Shown: positions 17,012-26,468 of the stretch, one piece after another
Layout: every line of letters begins with the position of its first letter
How positions within the stretch are numbered: position 1 is the stretch's first letter
From: Catalinimonas niigatensis
GTDB lineage: Bacteria > Bacteroidota > Bacteroidia > Cytophagales > Cyclobacteriaceae
Length of the DNA stretch: 64,000 bases
Direction of reading: 5' to 3'
Assembly (NCBI RefSeq): GCF_030506285.1
Contig: NZ_CP119422.1
Location: 124,001 to 188,000, forward strand
Notes under the pieces: model-generated
What the model was told of the DNA's origin: nothing
Databases searched by the model: none
The model's input: only the letters and a program-made list of their open reading frames with translations
Position numbers and translations under genes: made by a program

Positions 17012-19762
17012 TTAGGCTTTGATGAGTAAAGCTACAGGAAAATGAGCCAGAATATCAGCTACCGCAGCATTTGCATTTAATTTGATGGTTTGGTTGGTAA
17101 AGACATGATGCCATTCACCTGCCATATTTTCCAGATTTAGCTCGGCATTCTTCCGACATTTTAGACCGATAGGAACTTCTTGTTCAGTCTCCAGAGAACG
17201 GATATTTAGCGGGATGACCACCAAAGCTTCCGCATCGGGGGTCACTCTGCGGAAAGCTAAGATATGCTGTTCAAACCCTTCACTGACGGTTACCGGCACA
17301 TATTCTCCTTCATCAAAAACAGGCCGGTACTGCTGCCTTGCTGTAAGCGTTTGGTATAGGGTAAATAATTTGATATTTGGATTCAATACATCATTTATTA
17401 ATTGCCTTAACAAAGCTTTGGGCTGATCCTGCCAGCGGACTTCCATTTGGTTTAATGCTTGTTCTCTATGTGGATAATCTACTGCTCTTCTATTGTCAGG
17501 ATCTACCATGCTCAAATCCCAGAATTCTGTACCCTGATAAACATCAGGCACGCCAGGAACAGTGAGTTTAAGTAAAGTCTGCGCCAGACTGTACATGGCG
17601 CCGGTTTGGGCTATGTCTTTAGCAAAGGTGTTAAAATCCTCTAGAAAATTTTGATCACTTAAAGTTTTCCGGGCAAAATGGGTAAATGCCTTTTCATACT
17701 TCTCATTAGGCGCAGCCCAGTTGGTATGTACTTTGGCTTCACGGATCGCTTTCAACAAATAGTCTTCCAGTCGTTGTGGATAATCATCCTGTTCATAATT
17801 GATGTGAAAAGGGAAAGTGCCGATTAGCGTCTGATAGAAAAAGTATTCGTCATTGGCATCTGGCATAGATTGCTCGTCTTCTGAAGTAAGATACTTCTGA
17901 TTTAAATCTTGCCATGCTTTAAATTTATTTTCCCAGGCTTCTGGAATTTCGCTCAACACATTGATCCGCATACGGGCGTCTTCACCACGTTTGGTATCAT
18001 GGGTAGCAGTGGTGTTCATGGTAGATTTCATCCGACCTTGCATGCGCTGATGGAAGTCTTCTGCCGACATGCCCAAATGTTCGGGGGAATCACCTACTTC
18101 ATTATGGGAAATAAGCGGAAAATACTGGTAAAAAGTAGTGTCTTCCACACCTTTAGCAGCCAGCGGCCCGCTAAACTGTTGGGAACGCAAAGTGAAATAA
18201 AGTTTATTCAGATTGGTATCCTGATCCTTATCGTTAACTCCATTAAATATTTCCCGTAGTCGCTGAAAGTAAGGATTTAGATCAGGTGCTTTTTGTTCCG
18301 CAGCCTTAAACGTATCTCTAACGATCAGCATCTCCTCCTCAGGAAAAGGAAGTGAATTTGCATAAATCCGATAGACAGGAAATGCCACCAGAAAATGTCC
18401 TAATGCTTCTTTGAGTTTTTCCTGATCACCAGTAGTGTCTTCATAAGGGATAATCTTCATATCATGCATCAGGCGGTAAAGGTTGTCCAGTTCACCGGCC
18501 ATTCTGTGTTGAAGGATGAAGGATTTGTTCCGATACACCAGACTTTTATAATCAGTATGTTTACTAAACTGTTTGTACTGCTTCAGCAGAGTTTCACTCC
18601 CAACTTCGTTAGTAAGTACCTGATTAGAGAATGCCAGATAATCATAACCGCTACTTCCTTCAATAGGCCAGTGTTCAGGCATAATTTCCTGACCTTCCAG
18701 AATTTTTTCTACCACAATGTAGGCATCTTTTCCTGCCAATGTTCTGAGCTGTTCCAGGTAAGTAGTGGGATCAAGTAGCCCATCCACATGGTCTACCCTC
18801 AGCCCCTGAATCAGTTCTTCCTCCAACAGTGTTTTGATAAAACTGTGGTAAGCATTAAATACCCGCTTATCCTGCATGTTAAGACAGATCAGATCGTTGA
18901 CCGTAAAAAAACGACGATAGTTGATTTTTTTCTCGGTAATTTTCCAGTGGGTCAGGCGAAAAAATTGTGTGTCAAGGAGTTCTTCCAACCTTTCAGGTGT
19001 CTGGCTGGTCTTTTCGGCAGCCTCTTCCAACGCATCCTGTACCTGCTGATGTTTTTGACTAAGGTCAAGCAATTCTTTTTTCAGAGGTTCCCATCCCTCT
19101 ACTTTTTGTTCTGCATCAGGTAATGCACGGATGAAGTCATCCAGCCTTTTGGTTAGAGATAAGTAATCTTTCATAAAAGATTGCCCTGTACTGTGCTTAC
19201 TCAGCTTGTCAGAAGCAAGAGTGGTGAGCAGAACATAAGTTCGCATGCTTGCCGGAAAAGCATGATCATAATAAGCAAAGTAAAAGCCCTGGTTGCCATA
19301 ATTTAACCTGAGCTCTCCTGCCTGCAAAATTTCCGGCAGAGGGCTTCCAAGCTTAGGCACCATCACCTTGCCAAAGAATTCATCTTCCGGGTAAAGCCAG
19401 TTAATATCAAAAAAACGGTAATAGGGAGAGTGAGGCCCTTTTTCCAGTACATCGTATAACCAGGGATTATCGGAAGAAAAAGCCATGTGGTTAGGTACAA
19501 TGTCTTGAATCCACCCTATATTTCTGGCTTTTAGCTCCTTACATAAGGCTCTGAATTCATCCAGTGTACCTATTTCAGGGTTGATCATGAGTGGATCAAG
19601 CACATCATAGCCATGCATGCTGCCGGGAGTTGATTTAAAAAACGGAGCAGCATAAATTGTTGAAATGCCTAAGCGGTCAAGATAAGGAATGACTTCAGCC
19701 AACTGCTGAAAGTTGAAATCCTTATGAAGCTGAACCCTATAGGTAGCCCGAGGTAAATACAT
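17012..19762 (-). CDS. treY: malto-oligosyltrehalose synthase
   Basis: Nine hundred and sixteen residues, typical for this large GH13 enzyme. The N-terminus ATYRVQLHKDFNFQQLAEVIPYL is diagnostic. Further landmarks are GSMHGYDVLDP, the nucleophile segment GLRVDHVDGLLDP, the acid/base segment VVEKILEGQE, the late THDTKRGEDARMRI, and LKLTVPGVPDVYQGTE. It rearranges the reducing-end linkage of a malto-oligosaccharide to form a terminal trehalose unit, which TreZ releases. It lies 38 bases after the GH57 gene and 3 bases before malQ in the same operon. Confidence 0.96.
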   Translation of the reverse strand: MYLPRATYRVQLHKDFNFQQLAEVIPYLDRLGISTIYAAPFFKSTPGSMHGYDVLDPLMINPEIGTLDEFRALCKELKARNIGWIQDIVPNHMAFSSDNPWLYDVLEKGPHSPYYRFFDINWLYPEDEFFGKVMVPKLGSPLPEILQAGELRLNYGNQGFYFAYYDHAFPASMRTYVLLTTLASDKLSKHSTGQSFMKDYLSLTKRLDDFIRALPDAEQKVEGWEPLKKELLDLSQKHQQVQDALEEAAEKTSQTPERLEELLDTQFFRLTHWKITEKKINYRRFFTVNDLICLNMQDKRVFNAYHSFIKTLLEEELIQGLRVDHVDGLLDPTTYLEQLRTLAGKDAYIVVEKILEGQEIMPEHWPIEGSSGYDYLAFSNQVLTNEVGSETLLKQYKQFSKHTDYKSLVYRNKSFILQHRMAGELDNLYRLMHDMKIIPYEDTTGDQEKLKEALGHFLVAFPVYRIYANSLPFPEEEMLIVRDTFKAAEQKAPDLNPYFQRLREIFNGVNDKDQDTNLNKLYFTLRSQQFSGPLAAKGVEDTTFYQYFPLISHNEVGDSPEHLGMSAEDFHQRMQGRMKSTMNTTATHDTKRGEDARMRINVLSEIPEAWENKFKAWQDLNQKYLTSEDEQSMPDANDEYFFYQTLIGTFPFHINYEQDDYPQRLEDYLLKAIREAKVHTNWAAPNEKYEKAFTHFARKTLSDQNFLEDFNTFAKDIAQTGAMYSLAQTLLKLTVPGVPDVYQGTEFWDLSMVDPDNRRAVDYPHREQALNQMEVRWQDQPKALLRQLINDVLNPNIKLFTLYQTLTARQQYRPVFDEGEYVPVTVSEGFEQHILAFRRVTPDAEALVVIPLNIRSLETEQEVPIGLKCRKNAELNLENMAGEWHHVFTNQTIKLNANAAVADILAHFPVALLIKA

Positions 19763-19800
19763 AAAGTAAAATTTAAGGTTAAAAAATCTGCTTTTCCACT

Positions 19801-22260
19801 TCAGGAAGGCATCGCAATTGGCTCATCTATAATCCTAATATTTAATTCTGAAAAAAGTTTATGAAAATGTGCACACCACAAGCTAGCTTCTTCATCTCCT
19901 TTAGCACTCTTTTCAGTAAACTTCCGGTTATTTTTCTCCCGGATCTGAAAAGCGATATTTTGAGCTTGCCACAGATCAGGCGTTAGCTTCACCTTATAGG
20001 TCGCCTCCAGAAACTTAGCGATTCTGCGCATGAGCGATATATCTTCAGGTGTTTTATGAAGCCTGCTCATCAGGTCATTGATCTTTTGTTCAGCCAGGTA
20101 ATCAAGACCTACTTTATTGACTTTAACTTCCAGTCTCTTGAAACTCTCTACGATACTGTTAAGTTCTTTGAAATTGATTTCATCTTCCTTAAAAATAGCT
20201 TCCAGCTTGACATTTACCGTAAAATCACTGCAATATTTTAGAGGTTGAGGAGGTGTCAAACCCAGCTCTTTCATGGCTTGCAGCAAAGAATAGTTGTTCT
20301 CATAAATGTTGCTGAAGCTAACTTCTACTGTTTTCATGGTATGGGACATGACCTGCTCCAGTATTTTTTGCTGATCTTCTTTAAATAAGTGCCAGAAGGA
20401 ATAGTTATGGGTTCCAAAATGTTTGTCCATCAATACAATTACTTCATGCACTCTGCTCTTCTGGAAGGCATCCCGAACCTCGTCCTTCATCTGATGGTAT
20501 GATGTTTCGTTGTTAAATTCACGTACACCGCCAAACAGATGATGATCACCCAGGTGAAGAATGGTGTAGCTGATCATACTCTCTTCCCATGTAATTTCAG
20601 AAGTTAGTTTGGCTTTTCCGAGGGCTAGGGTATATTTTCCAGCTTCAAAGAACTCGTAGTTTTCTGACTCCACATCAAAACTGTAAACTTTTGACTTTTC
20701 TGGATAATCAAAGAAGAGTGAGGAGATGGCATAGTGAGCACCAACCCGGTGCATATCAACTATAGAAGGTTTGACAAATTTGGTATAGGCATAAGCAGCG
20801 TTGCCATACTCTGGGATATTGCTGGGACATTTTTCCAGCAGCTTCACAAAATGTCTTTCATAATTAGCTCCGGTGATGTCTTGTGCCAGCTGGATCGCTC
20901 GTGCAGCATACATGATGTCCTGTATGGTCTCTATGCCGGTAACTTCATCAAAAAACCACCCACAACTGGTATACATCAGCATAGCATGGTATTGTATTTC
21001 CAGAAGCTTAAGAAATTTAATTTCTTCACTTTTAGTGAGTGTATTACGGGCATGGCGTTCAATGAATTTGCTGGTATTCATTCTTGATCGGTTCTGGATC
21101 ACCTCAACATAAGCATTACGCACTTCCCAGGGATCACGCACCAGATATTGCATCTCTTTCTCAAAAAGGATGATCATCTCATCCCTTAGCCAGTCAAAAG
21201 CAGCACGTAAAGGCTTACGCCATTTCTGGTGCCAGTCAGGATGTCCTCCGGTATTACCTCCTCCATCGTCAGACCATCTTTCCAGATGTGGGGTGCTGCT
21301 CCATGCGGTATTCTCTATAATTTGTGCTTCGTATTCCGGTGGAAATTTTTCCAGATATTCGCCGTAAATGGTAAGATCAGTGGCCTCATAATTTTCAATA
21401 TGGTGCAGACAATAAGAAAGCCCCATTTCTCCTAAGCGATGGTGGTGCCCATAAGTTTCTCCATCAGTAGCAATGTGCATAAGCTGGGGTTCATTCCCGT
21501 TTTCGAGATCTAGCTGTCCGGTAAGCCGGTCAGCAAAGACTTTTCCGTTGTTCAGTAAGCCTTCAAAAGCAATACCCTGAGATACTGGGCCATCGTAAAA
21601 AAATAAACTGATTTTTCTGCCTGATGGCAATTTACACAAATAGGGCCGACGAGGATCAACTTTCGCTCCACTAGCATCTGTCCAGTTTTTCTCTCCTATT
21701 TTCCTGACGTTTTTAGCCTGGTAAGGAGAAAGTATGGTATACTTTATCCCATGTTTGGCAAGCACTTCGAGGGTATCGGTATTCACGGCAGTCTCGCTAA
21801 GCCACATTCCTTCGGGTTTGCGTTCAAAGCGATATTCAAAATCCTTGATCCCCCAGATCACCTGCGTTTCTTTATCCCGCTCATTGGCCAGCGGCATGAT
21901 AATGTGGTTGAAAGACTGGGCGATGGCTGAACCATGTCCTGAAAACCTTTTCTGGCTTTCTTTATCTGCATCAAGGATGGCCTGGTAAGTATCAGGGTCA
22001 CGTTCTTTAAGCCACAAAAGTAGGGTAGGACCAAAGTTGAAACTGATCCTACTGTAGTTATTCACAATATCTACAATTCTACCGGTATCATCCAGAATAC
22101 GGGCAGCCGAATTTCGGGAGTAGCATTCAGCTGAAATACGTTCATTCCAATCGTGGAAGGGGTATGCTGAGTCCTGAACTTCCACAGTATTGAGCCAGGG
22201 ATTTTCACGGGGTGGTTGGTAGAAATGCCCGTGAATGCAAACAAATTTATTTTTATTCAT
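19801..22260 (-). CDS. glycoside hydrolase family 57 protein with DUF3536 region
   Basis: Eight hundred and nineteen residues. The opening CIHGHFYQPPRENPWL is the GH57 motif 1, MWLSETAVNTDTLEVL is a conserved GH57 block, and TDGETYGHHHRLGEMGL contains the expected catalytic Glu. The large C-terminal half is helical and matches what I know as DUF3536, found only with this GH57 subgroup. GH57 enzymes are alpha-amylases, branching enzymes or 4-alpha-glucanotransferases; this subgroup is uncharacterised to my knowledge. Its place between treZ and treY indicates a role in shaping glucan before conversion to trehalose (inference). No signal peptide, so cytoplasmic. Confidence 0.9.
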   Translation of the reverse strand: MNKNKFVCIHGHFYQPPRENPWLNTVEVQDSAYPFHDWNERISAECYSRNSAARILDDTGRIVDIVNNYSRISFNFGPTLLLWLKERDPDTYQAILDADKESQKRFSGHGSAIAQSFNHIIMPLANERDKETQVIWGIKDFEYRFERKPEGMWLSETAVNTDTLEVLAKHGIKYTILSPYQAKNVRKIGEKNWTDASGAKVDPRRPYLCKLPSGRKISLFFYDGPVSQGIAFEGLLNNGKVFADRLTGQLDLENGNEPQLMHIATDGETYGHHHRLGEMGLSYCLHHIENYEATDLTIYGEYLEKFPPEYEAQIIENTAWSSTPHLERWSDDGGGNTGGHPDWHQKWRKPLRAAFDWLRDEMIILFEKEMQYLVRDPWEVRNAYVEVIQNRSRMNTSKFIERHARNTLTKSEEIKFLKLLEIQYHAMLMYTSCGWFFDEVTGIETIQDIMYAARAIQLAQDITGANYERHFVKLLEKCPSNIPEYGNAAYAYTKFVKPSIVDMHRVGAHYAISSLFFDYPEKSKVYSFDVESENYEFFEAGKYTLALGKAKLTSEITWEESMISYTILHLGDHHLFGGVREFNNETSYHQMKDEVRDAFQKSRVHEVIVLMDKHFGTHNYSFWHLFKEDQQKILEQVMSHTMKTVEVSFSNIYENNYSLLQAMKELGLTPPQPLKYCSDFTVNVKLEAIFKEDEINFKELNSIVESFKRLEVKVNKVGLDYLAEQKINDLMSRLHKTPEDISLMRRIAKFLEATYKVKLTPDLWQAQNIAFQIREKNNRKFTEKSAKGDEEASLWCAHFHKLFSELNIRIIDEPIAMPS

Positions 22261-22388
22261 TTGTGTAAAATTGATTTTTAAATGAACAAACGGAGCATGT
22301 CATAGTGCTTTCTATTCATCCTCTTAATTTAGAGTCTTTGAATAAATATTCACGGAGTTATGCAGGTCTGGATAATATAATGTAAAAA

Positions 22389-24230
22389 TTAAGGCTTTTG
22401 AGTAGATAATATGATTACTGATTGTGGATTGATGCTAACACTTTCATTTCCACGTAAAAATGAAGTGGAATCTACCTTAGAATTCCTAACCGCACCTCCC
22501 CAAGCTTGTGAGGACGAATCTATTAGCCTGGCAAAAGTAAGCGTGGTATTTTCCTCAAGGCTAAACTCAGCTTCCTGATCTCCAAAGTTCATAATCATGT
22601 ACAGGATGTCCTGCTTATTATTATGTCTCCGCATACTTATGATACCTTTACCATCAGAAGTGTAAGTACTAAACTTACGCCCAGTTTCCTGTAAAGCAGG
22701 GTTTTCTTTTCTGATTTGGATGAGCTTTTGATAAAACTGTAACATGTTCTGATGTTTATCCGATTGCAAATCCCAACTCAGAGTGGAGTCTTTAAAAGTT
22801 TGTTCAGACTGAGGGTCAGGTGTTTCCAGACCTTCTTTTTGAAAATAGGCAAACTCACTTTTTCTGCCTTTTCTTACCGCCTCTACCAAGTCCGGATCGG
22901 TGTGGCTGACAAAATACTGAAAAGGTTTTTCTTCCGCATATTCTTCTCCCATGTACAACATAGGCACATAAGGAGAAAGGAGGACTGAGGCTGCACAAAG
23001 CTTAAGTGTTTCAAAAGAAACCAACGTAGATAGGCGATCTCCCATCATCCGGTTGCCAATCTGATCATGGTTTTGACTAAAGACGACGAATTGATGATAA
23101 GGATTGTTTTCAGCACTGTTCCCGAAAGTTTTTTTACGGTGTGGTGAATAATAACCATCGTACACAAATGTTTTTTCAAATGCTTTGGCAAGATGACTTA
23201 ATTCTCCAAAGTCAGCATAATAGCCATTCTTTTCTTGTGTCACGATGGCATGGAGTGCATGATGAAATTCGTCAATCCACTGTCCTGTCAAACCGTAGCC
23301 GCCTTTTTCCACAGAATTGATGTAGCGCACATCATTCAGGTCGCTTTCGCCTATCAGTGTCAGAGGTCGTTGTAGCTTTTTCTCTAATGCTTTGACAGAA
23401 TCTGATATTTCCTGAAGAAGGTGTCTGGCCCCAAAATCTTTGATTGCATGGACGGCATCCAATCGTAATCCATCCAAGTGAAATTCGTCCAGCCACATCA
23501 GCACATTCTGTACGAAAAAACTCCTTACCTGATCGGCATAAGCATCATCAAAATTGATGGCTTTGCCCCAGGGTGTACTGTACTTATCGGTGAAGTAGGG
23601 GCCAAATTCTTCCAGATAGTTACCTTCCGGTCCCATATGGTTGTAGACCACGTCAAGCACCACAGCAATTCCTTTCTCGTGGCAGGCATTGACCAGTTTT
23701 TTGAAGCCAGCTACTCCTCCGTAAGAATGTTGTACAGCATAGGGAAATACACCATCATATCCCCAGTTTCGGCTGCCCGGAAATTGAGACACTGGCATAA
23801 TTTCAATGGTATTAATTCCCAGATCAAGCAGATAGTCGAGCTTTTGAATAACACCCTCAAATGTGCCATCGGATGTAAAGGTACCCACATGCAGCTCATA
23901 CATGATCATTTTCTGCATGGATATTCCCTCCCAGTGCTTATCTGACCAGCTAAAGTGATCTCGGTCAATGACCTGACTTGGGCCATGCACCTCCTGAGGC
24001 TGGCAGAGAGAAGCAGGGTCAGGACGTTGAACTTCACCATCCAATTCATAATAATAAAGATCACCGGGTTTAACATCTTTTACGGTAGCTTCCCAGTAAC
24101 CGAAAGGTTTGGCGTCTAATGTTAGGGTACGATCATCATTGATGACGACTTTGACTTGTTTCCGAAAAGGAGCCCAGACGCAAAAACGGCAAGAATCAGT
24201 CTGGTAAAATGCTCCCACTAATTGTTTCAT
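22389..24230 (-). CDS. treZ: malto-oligosyltrehalose trehalohydrolase
   Basis: Six hundred and thirteen residues. An N-terminal carbohydrate-binding-like domain (FCVWAPFRKQVKVVI) precedes the GH13 barrel (MIMYELHVGTFTSDGTFEG, DVVYNHMGPEGNYL). The nucleophile lies in DGLRLDAVHAI (Asp), the acid/base in LIGESDLND (Glu), with FSQNHDQIGNRMMGDR following. It hydrolyses the alpha-1,4 bond next to the terminal trehalose made by TreY, releasing trehalose. It is the first gene of the minus-strand operon, 128 bases before the GH57 gene, and faces glgE across a 237-base divergent promoter region. Confidence 0.95.
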   Translation of the reverse strand: MKQLVGAFYQTDSCRFCVWAPFRKQVKVVINDDRTLTLDAKPFGYWEATVKDVKPGDLYYYELDGEVQRPDPASLCQPQEVHGPSQVIDRDHFSWSDKHWEGISMQKMIMYELHVGTFTSDGTFEGVIQKLDYLLDLGINTIEIMPVSQFPGSRNWGYDGVFPYAVQHSYGGVAGFKKLVNACHEKGIAVVLDVVYNHMGPEGNYLEEFGPYFTDKYSTPWGKAINFDDAYADQVRSFFVQNVLMWLDEFHLDGLRLDAVHAIKDFGARHLLQEISDSVKALEKKLQRPLTLIGESDLNDVRYINSVEKGGYGLTGQWIDEFHHALHAIVTQEKNGYYADFGELSHLAKAFEKTFVYDGYYSPHRKKTFGNSAENNPYHQFVVFSQNHDQIGNRMMGDRLSTLVSFETLKLCAASVLLSPYVPMLYMGEEYAEEKPFQYFVSHTDPDLVEAVRKGRKSEFAYFQKEGLETPDPQSEQTFKDSTLSWDLQSDKHQNMLQFYQKLIQIRKENPALQETGRKFSTYTSDGKGIISMRRHNNKQDILYMIMNFGDQEAEFSLEENTTLTFARLIDSSSQAWGGAVRNSKVDSTSFLRGNESVSINPQSVIILSTQKP

Positions 24231-24247
24231 ATCAAAAAATTGAAATG

Positions 24248-24258
24248 TGAGAATCTCA
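24248..24258. promoter_or_regulatory. short palindrome in the treZ–glgE divergent region
   Basis: TGAGA-A-TCTCA, an 11-base inverted repeat 17 bases upstream of the treZ start inside the 237-base spacer between the two divergent glucan operons. A second, looser inverted repeat (GATATTG … CAATATC) spans 24363–24396. Either could be an operator; neither matches a consensus I recognise. Confidence 0.25.
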
Positions 24259-24467
24259 AAGTAATAAAATTAAATACTAATGAGCATGTATATTGCGAAA
24301 TATAACTATGATTAATAACTTGACCCACACAACAGCAAAGTGGAGGGAATTTTTTAATTAGCGATATTGATATTAGTACAATGAAATAACAATATCTTGG
24401 TCAATGCTGTTTAGATAATGTTGCAGAGAATTTTTTTATATTTTATAACTAATCAACCACAATCACT

Positions 24468-26429
24468 TTGCAGAATATACAAGGAAGACAAAGAGTAATT
24501 ATTGAACACCTTTCCCCTCAAGTTGAAAATGGTCAGTTTCCTGCAAAAAGATCCCTTGGAGAAGATGTAGAGGTTCAGGCCGACATCTTTGCTGATGGAC
24601 ATGACATCGTCAAGGGTGTGTTGCTATATAAGCATAGCAATGACAAAAATATGCAGAAAATACCCATGCAATATATTGTCAATGACCGTTGGAAAGCTAC
24701 TTTTACTCCAGAAACAACTGGTTTTTATGAGTACACGGTACTTGCCTTTGTAGATCATTTTGCCTCATGGCAATATGGACTCAGGAAAAAGTATGAAGCA
24801 CAGCAGGATATCAAAGTTGAGCTGCTCATAGGTGCAGAAATGTTGGAAAAGGTAGCAGGGCGAACTCATGGAGAGGTGGCTGACAGGCTTAAAGGTTGGG
24901 CTGAATCCATTCGCCGTCATGATCATCAGGATTTTATTGATCAGGCAGTACAGTTATCTTTAAACGATGAGGTCACGGATTTGATGTATCAGCATTACGA
25001 TCTCACTGATGCCACAACTTATCCTACCAACTTTACTGTTGAAGTAGAGCGGAAAAAAGCACTTTTCAGTACCTGGTACGAACTTTTTCCCAGATCTGCT
25101 GCTTCCGAGCCCGGCAGGCACGGTAACTTTCATGACGTAGTAAGACTTTTACCTGAAATAGCAGGCATGGGCTTCGACGTAATCTACCTTCCACCCATTC
25201 ACCCGATCGGACGTTCACACAGGAAAGGTCTAAATAATGCACTTCAGGCGAACCACGGAGATCCCGGTTCTCCCTGGGCTATCGGTTCAGAAGAAGGAGG
25301 ACATAAAGCCATTCATGCTGAGCTTGGGAATATGGATGATTTTCAGCATTTGCTGAGAGAAGCAGAAAATAATGGGATTGAGATGGCGCTGGATATTGCT
25401 TTCCAATGTTCACCTGACCATCCCTACGTCAAGGAGCATCCCCAATGGTTTAAGTGGAGACCGGATGGTACTGTGCAATATGCAGAAAACCCTCCCAAGA
25501 AATATCAGGATATTCTGCCCATCAACTTTGAAAATGACGACTGGCAAAATCTGTGGGAAGAGCTAAAGAGCGTCATTCAGTTTTGGGTAGATAAAGGAGT
25601 AAAGATTTTTAGGGTGGACAACCCGCATACCAAAGCCTTTGGATTCTGGCAGTGGGCTATCGGTGATATCAGGAGCAGAAATCCTGAAGTTATCTTTTTA
25701 GCAGAAGCATTTACCCGTCCTAGAGTGATGGAAAGATTGGCTAAAGCTGGTTTTAATCAATCATATACTTATTTTACGTGGAGGAATAATCCCTGGGAGA
25801 TGCGGGAGTACATGCAGGAACTGACAAGCTCCCCATTGCGTGATTATTTCCGTCCTAATTTCTGGCCTAATACACCGGACATCCTACCTCCGGTACTGGT
25901 ACATGGTGGAGAACCTGCTTTTATTATGCGATTGATTCTCGCAGCGACTCTTTCATCCAACTATGGTTTGTACGGGCCAGTGTATGAATTTGGGATTAAC
26001 ACACCCTTTCCCGGCAAAGAAGAATATCTGGATTCGGAAAAATATGAAGTCAAACACTGGGATTGGCATAAGGAAACCAGAATCAAAGAGATCATCACGC
26101 GTATCAATAAAATCAGGAAAGAAAATCCGGCATTGCAGGATACTTTTAATATTCATTTCGCAGATTCAAGTAATCCTAATATTTTATGTTTTGGGAAATA
26201 TGATCCCAAAAGCAAGAATAAGATCATAGTAGCCGTAAACATGGACCCTTATAATACGCAAGGCGCATCTGTACGTATTCCGGTAGAGCAAATCGGCATC
26301 AATCCGCATGCGCCCTATGAGGTATATGACATGATGAGCTACAGTCGCTACACCTGGCATGGTGAATGGAACTATGTAGAGATGAACCCATACCAAATGC
26401 CAGCACATGTTTTTAGAGTTGAGCAATAG
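24468..26429 (+). CDS. glgE: alpha-1,4-glucan:maltose-1-phosphate maltosyltransferase
   Basis: Six hundred and fifty-three residues, the usual GlgE length. There is no ATG between the upstream in-frame stop at 24450 and the conserved N-terminus, so TTG at 24468 is the best start. Landmarks are FSTWYELFPRS, YLPPIHPIGRSHRKGLNNA, FKWRPDGTVQYAENPPKKYQ, the nucleophile in IFRVDNPHTKAF (Asp) and the acid/base in FLAEAFTRPRVM (Glu). It extends alpha-1,4-glucan using maltose-1-phosphate made by the maltokinase domain of the next gene, 39 bases downstream. First gene of the plus-strand operon. Confidence 0.95.
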   Translation: MQNIQGRQRVIIEHLSPQVENGQFPAKRSLGEDVEVQADIFADGHDIVKGVLLYKHSNDKNMQKIPMQYIVNDRWKATFTPETTGFYEYTVLAFVDHFASWQYGLRKKYEAQQDIKVELLIGAEMLEKVAGRTHGEVADRLKGWAESIRRHDHQDFIDQAVQLSLNDEVTDLMYQHYDLTDATTYPTNFTVEVERKKALFSTWYELFPRSAASEPGRHGNFHDVVRLLPEIAGMGFDVIYLPPIHPIGRSHRKGLNNALQANHGDPGSPWAIGSEEGGHKAIHAELGNMDDFQHLLREAENNGIEMALDIAFQCSPDHPYVKEHPQWFKWRPDGTVQYAENPPKKYQDILPINFENDDWQNLWEELKSVIQFWVDKGVKIFRVDNPHTKAFGFWQWAIGDIRSRNPEVIFLAEAFTRPRVMERLAKAGFNQSYTYFTWRNNPWEMREYMQELTSSPLRDYFRPNFWPNTPDILPPVLVHGGEPAFIMRLILAATLSSNYGLYGPVYEFGINTPFPGKEEYLDSEKYEVKHWDWHKETRIKEIITRINKIRKENPALQDTFNIHFADSSNPNILCFGKYDPKSKNKIIVAVNMDPYNTQGASVRIPVEQIGINPHAPYEVYDMMSYSRYTWHGEWNYVEMNPYQMPAHVFRVEQ

Positions 26430-26468
26430 AATAACAGACTAACAATAGAAAGCACTACACAACACAAT

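Noticed and set aside
24363-24396. GATATTG … CAATATC inverted repeat in the treZ–glgE spacer
   Set aside because: Seven-base arms with a 20-base gap in AT-rich DNA are expected by chance; kept only as a note.
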